DNA from: Brachypodium distachyon
Lineage: Eukaryota; Streptophyta; Magnoliopsida; Poales; Poaceae
Length of the DNA stretch: 64,000 bases
Assembly: GCF_000005505.3 (NCBI RefSeq)
Contig: NC_016131.3
Location: 38,354,855 to 38,418,854 of the forward strand
Direction of reading: 5' to 3'
Part shown: piece by piece, positions 36,663 through 48,029 of the stretch
Layout: each line of letters begins with the position of its first letter
How positions within the stretch are numbered: position 1 is the first letter of the stretch
Translations under genes and position numbers: made by a program
The notes under the pieces: generated by a model
Seen by the model: only the letters and a program-made list of their open reading frames with translations
Database searches by the model: none
What the model was told of the DNA's origin: nothing

Positions 36663-38732
36663 TTACCGGCGTGAGCGGCTGCTCCAATTCAACCCATAGT
36701 AATTACGGATACAATGTAACATGCATAATCCACTTTGATTCCTGAGACCGGAAATAGGACGTACATAAGGTACAAGAAATAGGAGGTACAAATGAAGTAG
36801 AATGTTGGAGATGCTAATGATTTGATGTTGAAACAAACATTGTAAGGAACAGATTAGGCACATGATTTGCTTCATGGCTATGAAAATTATTGCAAGGCTA
36901 AGAATGTACACATTTATTGCAACCAAACAAGGGGTACTAATGCATCCGAAACAAGGGGTTCAATTATTTTGCTTACTTGTTGAACTTGTCGCTTGTCAGC
37001 AATGGATACACATGAGGCCACTGTTTCTTCTGGGGATTCCAATTTTCATAATAGTTGTGGAAGCAATCAAAAAGCTTTTGTTGAATGCGGTTAGCAGAAT
37101 GACCATGCAATTCCTAAATTGTTGCCGATTCCACATGCTAACCCAACTGATCAAGTATATGAATAACCTCTTCCTTCATGTCAAACATGTACGCAGACCA
37201 GGATTCCTCAATGAACGAAGGTACGGCGAACTACAGTAAGTATTACAAGTCAATTTTAGTATGATTAAGTACATACTGAGTGTATGTGAAAGGTAAAGAA
37301 AGAGGTGCGAGTAAGTACATATTGAGCGTATGTGGAAGGTACATATTGAGTGTATGACAGTACACAGTAAGTACCTATTAAATGAGTACATTAAGTCCGG
37401 CGAACATAGGAATTTTGGATGAAGTTCTTACCATTCTAGTGCACGACATGTTGTATGTTATGTCCTCGCCAATGAATTGTTGCTGGATTGATATGAACGA
37501 TGTCAAGTCATTTTCTGCTATCGCGCATACCTGTTGAAGTACAGTAGTGACTTTCTGACGATATAATTTTTTGGAGGATATGTAACATGATTTAGATGAG
37601 GTGAGGACGTACGGAGAAATCACTCTCCAGGAGATGACGCCAATGCACCCTGCTGCTGGTTGGTTCCATCCTTGTGTCTAATTGCGTTAACCGCCTTACG
37701 AGGAGGTCACACATTTTGAAGTCAAGAACATCGGTACCAACAATCTGTTGTCGTACTACAGTCCCATTGATTGAGATGTACCCAGGGAACTCAGTGGTTA
37801 CCCATGGCCTGGAAGAAATATGTAATTAATTTGCATGTAAAATAAATTGAACCTCTGAAACCATGATCGTATGTGTACTTACATTTTCAAATAGTGTGGA
37901 GGCGCGTCAACACACCATTCCATAAGAGAAACCATGACATCACCATCTGGTTTAGGATGAATGTATCCTTCGGACCAAGGCGATGGTGCAAATGTACCAA
38001 CCTTGGTTCGACGTTTGCAAGGTGGTGAAGAAGAGACATGACCAAACAGTATCTTACTGTTGGCGCACTCTATGTCTTCTGACCTCATCATCAAATCTAC
38101 GACGGCATGTTCCATATATAACTTGGTAGTAGCCGGAGAACATGGTGCGAGTGGTGCTGCTTCTTCTTTTTTCTTGGAGTCATCGTCTGAAACAGCGAAG
38201 GTTGGTACATATTGTTGAGTCATGCTAGGTAGAGAATTGAAGCCAAGATCAAAAGGTGGTGGTTCAAAGTCCATGTTCTTGAACATAGATCTGCTGGTGT
38301 GAACGCCATCTATGTATGAAAGGAATTAAGATAAATACTGTTGGGAAGCATAGGTAGTATTTGTAAAAGTTATTAGGGTGAGGTACCTGAGCCATGTGTT
38401 TTTGATTTCTTGTTGATTGCATCCAGTAGTTGTGATGTTGACCTCTTTGGCGTGTCCTCTAGGGATTTCATTGTACGGACATGTGAGGTACATTCCTTGC
38501 TGTCGGCTACATTATGAGTAAAGCGGTGAGAACTTTGTTAAATTTAAAATTGAACTGCTTAGGATGTTAAGTTACGTAATTGAGTACCTTCGTACTAGGA
38601 GGCAAGTTTATCTTTGCTATGTCCTGTTTTAATGGAGCTACTTCCGGAAGCTAACGGCGGAGAAGAAGTCATTATGCTATGTTTTGTGACGGCTATAATG
38701 GAAAGTTAATATGTACCTTGTGTTCTTGCAGT

Positions 38733-38825
38733 TGAAGCTGAATGTTGTGGTGGCAAAGGGCTGGATGAGATGAAGCTGAATGATGTGGTGGCAAAGGGCT
38801 GGATGAGATGAAGCTGCATATCTTG
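38733..38825. repeat. 38-bp tandem repeat inside a gene C exon
   Basis: TGAAGCTGAATG(T/A)TGTGGTGGC recurs with period 38 (38,733 and 38,771, with a partial third copy at 38,809). It duplicates the peptide segment F-S-F-I-S-S-S-P on the minus strand. The period is not a multiple of three, so it also shifts the frame. Confidence 0.8.
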
Positions 38826-40316
38826 TGTGCAAGCCATAAATTTTGGTGCAGCACATGATTTCTCAGCTGTGTGCCTTTCGTTCATTGCTCGTGCCATGTT
38901 TGCATTGTGTTGGTTCAAATCATTTGCCAGCCTTGTATTGCACTGGTGAATATTATTTATATGTGAACATACTGATGTAAGTACATACCGGTACAGGATT
39001 GAAAAAAGTATAGAAAGGTTTAGGTTGTTACCAGAGTAGGGTACTTTTCTCGGAAGAATTGTGGCAATGTTGCTGCGGTAACTTGATGGCTGGTACCGGA
39101 GCTAGTTGGGACAGAATGCAGAAGGCGAGGGCTTTGTCCCGATCCAGCAGGCAGAGCAAGTGGTTGGGCTGTAGTGGCTGACATGTTGGCATGACGAACA
39201 GTACCCCTTGCATTAAACTGCATGGCAGGAAGTACTTCTGGTAATGAGAAGATGTACATATGGTTCTTGTCCCATAGATCCGCATAATAACAGGAGGTAC
39301 ATAAGGTAAGTAGGAGGAAAAAAATCATTGTTAAGTAGTAACAAGGACAGTACATTGGAGAGCATAAGAAGGATAGTACATTAGAGGTACAGAGGTAAGC
39401 ATTGGAAGGCAAGTTTGAGAGAAATTAGATTTGCCAATCAAATTAGAAGTACATGAGACGGTTACATTGGACGTAGTTATGAAGAGTTACAAGGGTACAA
39501 GAAGCAAGAAAGAGTACATGAACAATAACAAGATTAACAAGTTACCTGGTTTGCTCCATAAACCCCTCCAGGCTTAGTATCAGCTAATATGAGTTTGTTA
39601 AGTACTTCAGTGGGGAAAGCCACCATACGAGGGTATATGTTCTTTCGACGTTGCAGTGGTCCAAGTACCAGATTATCAAGATAGTGTATATGAGAATTGT
39701 AAGATATATTATTAATACATAAGAGAATTAAGCACTCATGTGGGGGTTACAAAACTTGTTTTATGTACCTGCAGAAATATATGACAACCAAATATGTTGG
39801 AAACGACTTTGTTCATGGATAAGTCAGCTTGTAGTTTCTGAGCTGCCTCAATGATACCTTTCAGAACATATGCACACCAGTTGTATTGACCAATCTCCTC
39901 AGTACAACGCAAAGCACCGAGGAAGTCAATGTTAACGTGATAGTACTTTGTTGATGGTGACAGGAGATGACCCATGACAATGATAACAAATGCCATTTTG
40001 AAAGAATCCTTCTGTAATCTTGTGATGTTTTCTGACAAGTCCATAAGGACTATCTTCTCGGCATTTTTTAGGCTAATCTTGCTCATAGATATACCAGCTT
40101 GTTCACGTATGTAAACCATTGCAGCATCAGAGATTTGAGTTTCTGGTCCTAGTATATCACGTTGTCCGCATGGGATACCAAATACTTTGTTCACGTCCTG
40201 TGCTGTGAACTGGAGCCTCCGAGCTGCATTTAGTACAATTGCGAAGTCTATGCAATCAACTTGGCCAAGAAGCCAAGTACTGAAGATGCGATTAATTGAA
40301 TTCCATAGAGGCAGTT

Positions 40317-41139
40317 TGATGAGGACACCCCACATGTTGATACACCCACAACACCTAGAGTCACATTACAAGGACCTATCACAAGAGCTCGCGCACGCCA
40401 ACTTAATTATCAGGTACTTTCGTTTCTTGGAACGATTATTTACATACATGAGCATATGATGCTGCCTAAATCAGATGTGTTTGTCACACTTAGGAATGAT
40501 GGACCTAGCATGGATGAGAGGGACAAGCATTGGAGCATGATCACGCATGGAGATGAAGGCAGCAAGCATGTGAGGATTGAAGATGGCGCCGCAATTGGAG
40601 ATTTCAGAACGTTGAAGCCACCATAATGAGAGATGAAGACGTGGACGAAATATAGAGCTTTTCCCTTCATATTATCGTCCACATAATTATATGGTGATGC
40701 GTCACCTTTTAAGTTTGGGCTAGGCCCATGTAATTTTCGTCCACATACATGTGCTGGACTTTTAGAGTCCGTATAGGTGAAGGAAACCAACCTAGAGTGG
40801 GTTTCGGCCTTCTTTCCCAAGGCTGGCCGCATACCCCTCTAGTTCTCCATAAATACCCCCGTTCGGTCTTCGTTTAGACTCGGATTTTGTTTAGTTTAAG
40901 ACTTAGATATTTGCTACTCTTCGCCATAGGCACAAGTGTCAAATCGACCTTCTATACTACGCGCTTGCAGAATCCCATCAAGAAAGCTTCACATTTATTC
41001 GCACGTTGATCTAGCTCCGGCGTGGTCAATAACCTCAGAAGTTGGTGTAGCGATTGCTAAGACGCAACGTCTCGCACGTTTGTAGCTGGTTCGACAACGT
41101 CGACTTCCACCCAAAGATCGGGCACCTTTACCCCTATCA
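40317..41139 (+). mobile_element. Solo LTR, gypsy type X, inside gene C's main exon
   Basis: Borders TGATGAGGACACC and CCCCTATCA, flanked by a perfect 5-bp duplication CAGTT (40,312-40,316 and 41,140-41,144). The first part encodes a polyprotein tail (GPITRARARQLNYQV) on the plus strand, so the pol ORF of this family extends into its 3' LTR. Length is 823 bases. Removal restores gene C's reading frame (GGLLELPLWNSINR). Confidence 0.95.
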
Positions 41140-41181
41140 CAGTTCAAGTAAGCCTCCAAAACCTATTTCCTTGACCAACTG

Positions 41182-42187
41182 TGCTATGGACATGATCACC
41201 ATGGATATGACCATCAGAACCCAAATTCTTGGAGTATTCTATAACAATTATAATCAGGCTAATTCAATTAATAGATGTGTTCAATATGTTATTTGCAAAG
41301 AGGCGGAGCTACTATCTTGTGTAATCTTATTATGTAGGCATCTTATTGAACTTTACAAGTCCAAAGTGAAGATGAAGTGTGATAGCCTGCAAAGGGAGAT
41401 TCAAAGTGAAGCCTATCAAGTCTACTTTCCAACAAATCAAATGACACATGATTCGGAGCTTGCTAGAAAGATATCACGAATTAAAGTTGAATCCGATTCG
41501 GGTCCGAGCTGTCAGGAGACCCGAATTTGTTTTAATCACCCAGGCCGCATCCGAAGTCCAAATCAAGCAAACAAATACTTGTTGGAAAGGTAATTACAAG
41601 GACTTTCCAACGGATCTGGCCGCATCAAGAGATTCGACTCGTGCTAACCGTGGCAGACAAAACAAAATGGATCTGTTTTTCTGTTTCCTAAAGAGTTGTA
41701 GTTTGTTAGGAAAGTTAGAGATAGAGTTGGATTTCGGCCTCCTTACTCAAGGTGGACGAAAATATCTCTCCCTCCTCCTTTATATACCTCATGAGCCCCC
41801 CTAAGGAGCCTTGGGTTTTGTTTAGTTAAAAATTAGCCATCGCTACTACTTCGTGTAATCGCGTGTGTCGGTTAGATCACCTCTTTTACCGCTTTCGGAA
41901 CCCCAACTTATCGTCTCGTTGAGACATTGGTTTGATATAGTATATTCGCAATTTTAGATTGCATCCGCTGTTTATCTTGTTCTTGCTTGTTCTTCGATTG
42001 CTTGCAGGAACAAAGACCTTCGTGGTCAGGTTGATCGTGCCCCCGTGTGATCAATAACCCTTTGGAGTTGGTGTATCGATTGCTAAGACGTTGCCTCCTA
42101 GGCCGTAGTCGGATCGTCAACGTCACCTCCTACCCAAATCGAGAGTTCCAATCTCATCGAAAGATCGGGCCACCCCGACCCACATCA
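41182..42187 (+). mobile_element. Type Y LTR at the left end of the composite
   Basis: Begins TGCTATGGACATGATCACC and ends GACCCACATCA. It matches the reverse complement of 26,220-27,261. It contains CTTTATATACC (near 41,780) as a likely TATA region. Confidence 0.93.
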
Positions 42188-42189
42188 CG

Positions 42190-42201
42190 TGGTATCAGAG
42201 C
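42190..42201 (+). other. Primer-binding site, tRNA-Met type
   Basis: TGGTATCAGAGC, two bases after the Y LTR. Confidence 0.9.
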
Positions 42202-43692
42202 GTAAGGTTGCTCGGTGAGATCTTTCAATATAGTCCTAGTTTAGATCTGTTTTTACCTATCGTCCAGAAAAAGCCAAAAAGAAATTTAGATTAGTTACCT
42301 TGTCCTAAAACCAATCTGAGGTTTGCAATTTTCACATTAGTATTTGCATTGTTGAATCTTTGCTGCATTAGTTGTGTCGAGTTGCTGGATTAGATCGGAT
42401 CGTTTCTCAGATTTTTTTTCTAGTAGATCAAACTTGTTTTTGGTTTTCTTGTTCTTCGTGTGACGCAGGTTCCCTCATCAATCTTCCGCCGCCAATCTCC
42501 CTGCCACACCACCTCAACGCCTTTAATCCGTCGCTGCCACCATCATATCTTCATCTCCATCGGTTTCGTTTTGGATCACAGTTTCCGTCCGCGCCTATCG
42601 AGAATGCTTTTGGAAAGTGTTTCATAATAGATTGAATTTTGTTTAGAAATCAAGTTGTTCGGAAAGTTGTGAAAAAAGAAAGGAGAGAAAAGGAAGAAAA
42701 AAAACGAAAGAAAAAAAAAAGAGAGAGAAAGAGTTCGAGTCAGTTTCGGACCCGAGTTCCGAGTAGAATTATAGTTTCGGGTGGGTTTGACCTGTGTTCA
42801 CTAAAACAGGCGTATCTTTTACATACGAAGTCGGATTTGGACGTTCTTAGACTTTTTGGAAAGCTCACGACGAGCTGTGTCAGGAAATATCTAGGGTGTT
42901 GCCCTTCACTTTGACCCTCAAATTCAGCTTCTAAGGTAGACTTTCGGAGCTTCCAAGTTTCTGCATCCGTTTTTCGGCGTCGCTGCAGCCCGGTGTTTTT
43001 CAGTTTTCTCCACCGTCCGACATCCATTTTGAGTGATGTTGCCCTTGCTGTAAAGCTTTTGTCTATACACTTCTAACCCATATTTTTTCATATTTTTCTG
43101 AATTTTCCTTACTGCAGCCTTTGCTGTTTTTTGACAGACCGACGTACAGTTTTCCGGTCCTTCTTTTGAGTGAGTTTCTGGGGATAAAAAAAAGAAAAAA
43201 AAGGAGAAGAAAAAGAAGAAGCCAAACAGAAGGCCACAAAAGGGAAAAAAAAAAGAAAAAAAATCCTAGGGATTTACTTGTTGTGCCATCTTTTGATCTA
43301 TCTATTCCTACCTTCTTCAGTATCTAGGCTTAGATTATTTCTGTAATTCGTTCTTATCGACTCCAGCAGTTAGGACTAGCATTATTGAGCATATTTTCAA
43401 CTTTGCATTGCTGATTTAATTATTTGTTATTCCTTGCTACTCACAAAAGCCTCCAAACTTCACAGATTCTACACCTAGGTTGGTTTGTTACCGAGGCATC
43501 GATACATTTAATCTTCGGAGGGCTTGGTCACGCCGCTGGCCATCTCTTGTTTTGCATGGTAAGAACTTGTAAGAACTTGATTTTTAGCTTGAGAGTTGAG
43601 CGACTTGTAGCCACATCCTATTAGTTGATATGAACATATTCATGTGTTTTGTTTCTTGTCTTATACTAACCATGACAGAACTTACATGAAGG
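42202..43692 (+). other. Leader of the type Y element
   Basis: Same family as 14.98-16.50 kb and 20.97-22.61 kb, but the GAGTCC minisatellite is absent. Purine-rich runs occur at 42,670-42,730 and 43,185-43,265. No gene is present. Confidence 0.75.
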
Positions 43693-44868
43693 ATGGAAAA
43701 TAGGCCTATGCTATCAAGTGATCGACATGAGCGTTTTTCACCACATCCATGCTCCTCGTCTTTTGTTGACATTGGGAAAGCAAAGGTATATCGCAATCCT
43801 TGTAATGTCAATAATTGTTTTGGACCTTTCTTTGATGGAAATAATGATGCTGAAGCTTATATTGATTGGGAAATAGCTCTAATTGAGCAATTCACATGCT
43901 TCCATGTACTAGATAGTCGTAAGGTCCAAATTGGTAGTAGTAAATTTCGTTTTGATGCACTATCATGGTGGAGTGAGATAGTTAGAAAAAACAAAATACC
44001 TCACACTTGGATTGATATGAAGAAAATCATGAGAGAAAAATATGTTCCTCCAAGTTATGCTTATGAGTTGTGTTCCAAATTACGACGTTTGACACAAGAT
44101 GATAAAACTGTTGATGATTACTACCATGAGTTCCAAATTTTAACCTTGCGATCTGGTTTAGATGAAACCGACCAAAGAAAAATGGATAGGTTTTATTATG
44201 GGCTTAATTTTGAAATTTCTTACGTGATTGAATATGGAGATTACAACTCTCTATTGTGTTTGCTTAATCTTGCTCGTGAAGCTGAGAGGAAGTTACAAAG
44301 AAGGTCTACTACAAATGAGTCGAGCCTACAAGATAATGATAAAGATGATTGTGTTGCTGAACAAAATATGACATGTGATGAAATAAATGAGATACCCGTT
44401 GAATTTTCTGCACCATGTGAAATTGTTGATTTACATGCTGATTTGAGTGCACCTACTGCTGAAATTAATTCTTCTAATGATTTTGAGTGCACATATAATT
44501 TTGATATTAATGAGAACGAATCATACGAGAAAATAACTAATGTTTTGGGAGAAACAAGTGAGATAGATAAATTTGATTTAGGTTGTGTCGAATTGATTAG
44601 ACATGGAGTGATTGATAAGGATCCACCAATTAATTGATTGTGTTATATTACACTTGATACACCTATGTATTTGTCACATGCAATGGATAAAGTTTCTGAG
44701 TTAACAATTTCAAAATCTTTTCCTAATGTTCATGGATACACTATTCAATTAATTGGAGAACATGATGTGAACAATAAATTTTGGGTGCCTGAAATTTGCA
44801 TTGCTTGTGATAATTTTCCTATCTTGGGAGAAAATAAATTGTTGCATATGCTTAAATTGTATGAATAG
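43693..44868 (+). CDS. Gag-only ORF of the type Y gypsy element
   Basis: From ATG 43,693 (MENRPMLSSDRHERF) the frame is open to TGA at 44,635, and resumes in frame to TAG at 44,866. The retrotransposon gag domain is clear: FFDGNNDAEAYIDWEIALIE, FDALSWWSEI, KYVPPSYAYELCSKLRRLTQ, DDYYHEFQILTLRSGLDE, RFYYGLNFEISYVIEYGDY. An acidic tail follows; no zinc knuckle, protease or RT is found. It is a capsid gene of a non-autonomous element. The frame is long and unbroken compared with the neighbouring elements. It is divergent from the gag at 16.5 kb. Confidence 0.85.
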
Positions 44869-45103
44869 AACTCGAAACTCTAAAGGTCTAGACTCTAAAA
44901 CCAGCACTCGACACGACGATGAAGACTAAAATTCAACAATGCACATAATGAAAGAAAAGATGCAAAGGCTCGAAATTGTTTGTAGGACAAGATCTAACCC
45001 TAATTTTTTTTTGGCTTTGTCATGGACTGTAGGAATAAATCAGATGCAACTAATCTAGGAAAACGGTAAGATCTCACCGAGAAACCTGAAATCTGATACC
45101 ACT
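44869..45103 (-). other. Inverted, truncated leader of the type X element
   Basis: On the minus strand, primer-like TGGTATCAGATTTCAGG (45,101-45,085) is followed by about 220 bases of leader resembling the other leaders (AGATCTTACC, CGTGTCGAGTGCTGG). It ends at a junction with the Y gag around 44,869. The primer site differs from tRNA-Met complement at the end (ATTT for AGC). Confidence 0.7.
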
Positions 45104-46020
45104 TGATAGGGGTAAAGGTGCCCGATCTTTCGATGAGAAGATAGCTATCGATTTTTGGGTGGATGTCGAGGTTGACGAACCAGCTACAAACGTGCGAGAC
45201 GTTGCGCCTTAGCGATCGCTACACCAACTTCCGAGGTTATTGACCACGCCGGAGCTAGATCAACCTGATCACAAAGGATCAATCCCTGCATGCAACCGAA
45301 GAACAAGCAAGAATTATAGATGCAATCAAGATATTGCGAATAAAGAGGAAGCTTTATTGATGGGATTCTGCAAGCGCGTAGTACAGAAGGTCGATTCGAC
45401 ACTTGTGCCTATGGCGAAGAGTAGCAAATAGCTAAGTCTTAAACTAAACAAAATCCGAGTCTAAACGAAAACCGAACGGGGGTATATATGGAGGACTAGA
45501 GGGGTATGCGGCCAGCCTTGGGAAAGAAGGCCAAAACCCAATCTAGGTTGGTTTCCTTCACCTATACGGACTCTAAAAGTTCAGCCCATGTATGTGGACG
45601 AAAATTACATGGGCCTAGCCCAAACTTAAAAGGTGATGCAACACCATATAATTATGTGGACGAAAATCTGAAGGGAAAAGCTCTATATTTCGCCCACGTC
45701 TTCATCTCTCATTATGGTGGCTTCAATGTTCTGAAATCTCCCGTTGCGGCGCCATCTTCAATCCTGACACACTTGCTGCCTTCATCTCCATGCGTGATCA
45801 TGCTTCAATGCTTGTCCCTCTCATTCATGCTAGGTCCATCATTCCTAAGTGTGACAAACACATCTGATTTAGGCAGCATCATATTCTCATGTATGTGAAG
45901 AATCGTTCCAAGAAACGAAAGTACCTGATAATTAAGTTGGCGTGCACGATCTCTTGTGATTGGTCCTTGTAATGTGACTGTAGGTGCTGCGGGTGTATCA
46001 ACATGTGGAATGTCCTCATT
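45104..46020 (-). mobile_element. Type X LTR, inverted, at the right end of the composite
   Basis: Closely matches the reverse complement of the solo LTR at 40,317-41,139, with an extra ~90 bases near 45,270-45,350. Inner end TGATAGGGGTAAAGG, outer end TGTCCTCATT. A TATATATACC-type promoter is near 45,485 on the minus strand. Confidence 0.93.
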
Positions 46021-46190
46021 AACTGTCTCTTGATAGGATTGAATTTCTTGATAATCCGGTAAAGAGTCTTTGCGGATGTCCTTGATGTTGCGGACTTGGT
46101 AGTTGAAGTACTTTGACTTTCTTCATTGCTATCATACTGTGTTACGTCTTCTGTACCGAGAGGATCAGAATTGGCAGCATGCCCTTTGAG

Positions 46191-47625
46191 CTAGGAAAAA
46201 AAAGAAAATGGTGTTAATTCGGAGAGTTTTTGGCACAAATGGTGCATGAGGTAGATGATAGTACCGTAACTATATGTACATGAGGTACAGGAAATGACAT
46301 ATGCATGTTTATTAAGAAAGAATGGGAAATAAATAGGGAGATGAGTTTGAGGCATGGGTGTTACCGGTAAATGATTGAAACGAAAAGGATGTACATGAGG
46401 TAGATTCTGTAAGTAAGGACATATGTAAACATGGTTAGGTAATTAGGCGTTACAATGAATTAGATTGGAAAGCAGCAGAATGAGGTCGTAACAGAAAAAA
46501 AACAAGTACATAAGAGGTAGAGAAGGTAAACATTGGACCGCAAGTTTGAGATAAATTGTATTGGCAAGCAAATTTGAAGTACATGATTGAAACAAATATA
46601 AACATGGTTGAGAGCAGAAGAATGATAGTAGAACAGGAATAATCAATTATAGTCCTAAGTCCATCAGAGGCAGAGAAAGTAAGCATTGGACCGCAAGTTT
46701 CAAATAAATTTTATTGTGAAGGAAATTTGAAGTACATGATATGGTTAAATTGTAAGCTACAACAGTCATAAGAAGCAGCAGAGAGAATAAAAGTTTTCCC
46801 ACTTATGAAGAGGTAGGAGGGTATTATTTGGTACAAAGAGTACATAACCATGCTGGGATGAAAATAGATGATTAGGAATGAAGAGTACATTAACCTAGAT
46901 TAGGATTGAAGAGTACGTAAACCTAGATGATTAGGAATGAGGAGTACATGAACCTACATTATTAGGAATGAAGAGTGCATAAACCAAGATTAGGAATGAA
47001 GAATACATAAACCTAGATTTGGGGTACATCATCATGGACTGAGCGTAGAAGAAATAAGAAGTTTATATACCTTTGAAAGACTCGTCGTTTGGTTTGGGAA
47101 GAACAAACACCCGAGTGCAGAATATTGAAATCCTGTAACACGAAATGAGACGTGTGAGTGGTACATAGTGTTTTACAAAGATTATGAACAAATGTAAGAA
47201 GGACTGTAATAGGCGGATACTGCAAATGGAAGTACCTGTCAAATCTACATCGTTCTGGGAAAAGAGAAACCTCATACGTAAAGAAAGAGGAAAGACTGAA
47301 TACAAATGTACTAAAAGAAGTGAAGAACAGAGCAATTATGTACAAAAGAACTGAAATGGTCTCCTCACAAAAAGAAAATGGTCGTGCGAAAAAACGGTCG
47401 GACGAAACACAACAATGGCAGAAACGAGTTGAATGGAGGACGAAAGAGTCGCAGATCCAGATGCGAGTTGGTGATGGACAGCCGAAGAAGAAGAACAGAA
47501 CCGAGTGAGACAGAGAAAGCTTGGAACGAAAGACAACTTCGGAGAAAGAAATATCTCCTCCCACTACCGAGCAGGAAGTACAGGGGCGGTATAGGACGCC
47601 TGACAGCATGGTGGGCCACATGAAA
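46191..47625 (-). other. GTAC-rich 5' region of gene C
   Basis: Upstream of the split exon the minus strand has GTAC-rich intron-like DNA with repeated AGGAATGAAGAGTACAT-like strings (46,860-47,030) and a purine-rich block at 47,350-47,600. The latter probably holds untranslated first exons. No start codon exon could be fixed. The stretch 47,626-48,029 has no recognised gene. Confidence 0.4.
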
Positions 47626-48029
47626 TGACCAGACTAGGAACTGTGCGAGAGCAGTACAGGCGGCAGGGCTAGGAAAATTGTCCCATCAGGTAGCCACCTA
47701 CAGAACCGAACGATTTTTGGACACCGTTGGATCCTGATCCGTCGGTACTTATCGTGGGGGCATATAGGTGGGGTGGCACCGAGTAGTTTGGCCGTGGAAC
47801 GAGGGTCTTTAAAAGGAGGTGCTAGGGTGCGCTTGGTACCAAATCAGCGAGAGCCTCTCGGTTGTTTGCACGTGGTGGGGAATGGAATTATGGAACGTCT
47901 TTTTCTAACTGGAACTGAAAACCAGAAAATCAATTTTTCGAACTCTGCCACCACACAAAGAGTTGTTTCTCTTCTTGGATTTAGCATTGATATTGAGTGG
48001 TTCTAAATCTTGGATTTCGGTGAGCGATC

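Larger units (their letters stand above)
41182..46020. mobile_element. Composite gypsy element with two unlike LTRs in inverted orientation
   Basis: Order: type Y LTR (+), tRNA-Met primer site, Y leader, gag (+), then inverted X leader, inverted primer site and inverted type X LTR (-). It is flanked by AACTG at 41,177-41,181 and 46,021-46,025. Excision with one AACTG rejoins gene C in frame as KRQLVKEIGFGG. Both outer ends are therefore 5' (U3) ends of two different LTRs. The right end reads CCTCATT rather than ...TCA, so the terminal base pair is altered or an alternative one-base offset (ACTGT) applies. No pol genes are present. It must have moved with integrase supplied in trans. Confidence 0.85.
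36663..46190 (-). pseudogene. Gene C: mobile-domain plus Ulp1-like gene, split by two retroelement insertions
   Basis: Minus-strand exons: 46190-46021 + 41176-41145 + 40316-39769 (one exon cut twice), 39689-39546, 39237-39032, 38942-38717, 38650-38588, 38506-38387, 38309-37883, 37808-37613, 37570-37531, 37482-37432, 37230-37143, 37113-36977, 36741-36663. The main exon holds the mobile-domain-like fold (KRQLVKEIGFGGLLELPLW, FTAQDVNKVFGIPCG, KDSFKMAFVIIVMGHLLSP, WCAYVLKGIIEAAQKL). The 3' half is Ulp1-like: FPGYISINGTVV, HWRHLLESDF, WSAYMFDMKEEVIHILDQLG, FHNYYENWNPQKKQWPHVYP, NQSGLCMLHCIRNYYGLNW. The usual His before W is Ser, and the Cys of D/Q-C-G is Ser. Lesions: TAG at 38,597-38,595, AT instead of AG before 39,689, TAA near 37,590. 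Upstream exons were not resolved. Confidence 0.7.

Noticed and set aside
40187..40459. Plus-strand frame reading MLIHPQHL...LIIRYFRFLE
   Set aside because: Alternative frame of the polyprotein tail inside the X LTR; the GPITRARARQLNYQV frame is the recognised one.
41182..46020. Reading the block as two ordinary nested elements with later deletion
   Set aside because: It would need one element to land exactly at the edge of the other's target duplication; single insertion is simpler, though not proven.
40300..46030. Apparent long inverted repeat around gene C's exon (AGAGGCAGTT / AGAGACAGTT)
   Set aside because: Explained by X LTRs in opposite orientation next to target sites that are reverse complements; no extra palindrome is needed.
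47013..47621. A 200-codon Phe/Ser-rich minus-strand frame
   Set aside because: Antisense of a purine-rich block; no homologue in A or B; more likely untranslated DNA of gene C.
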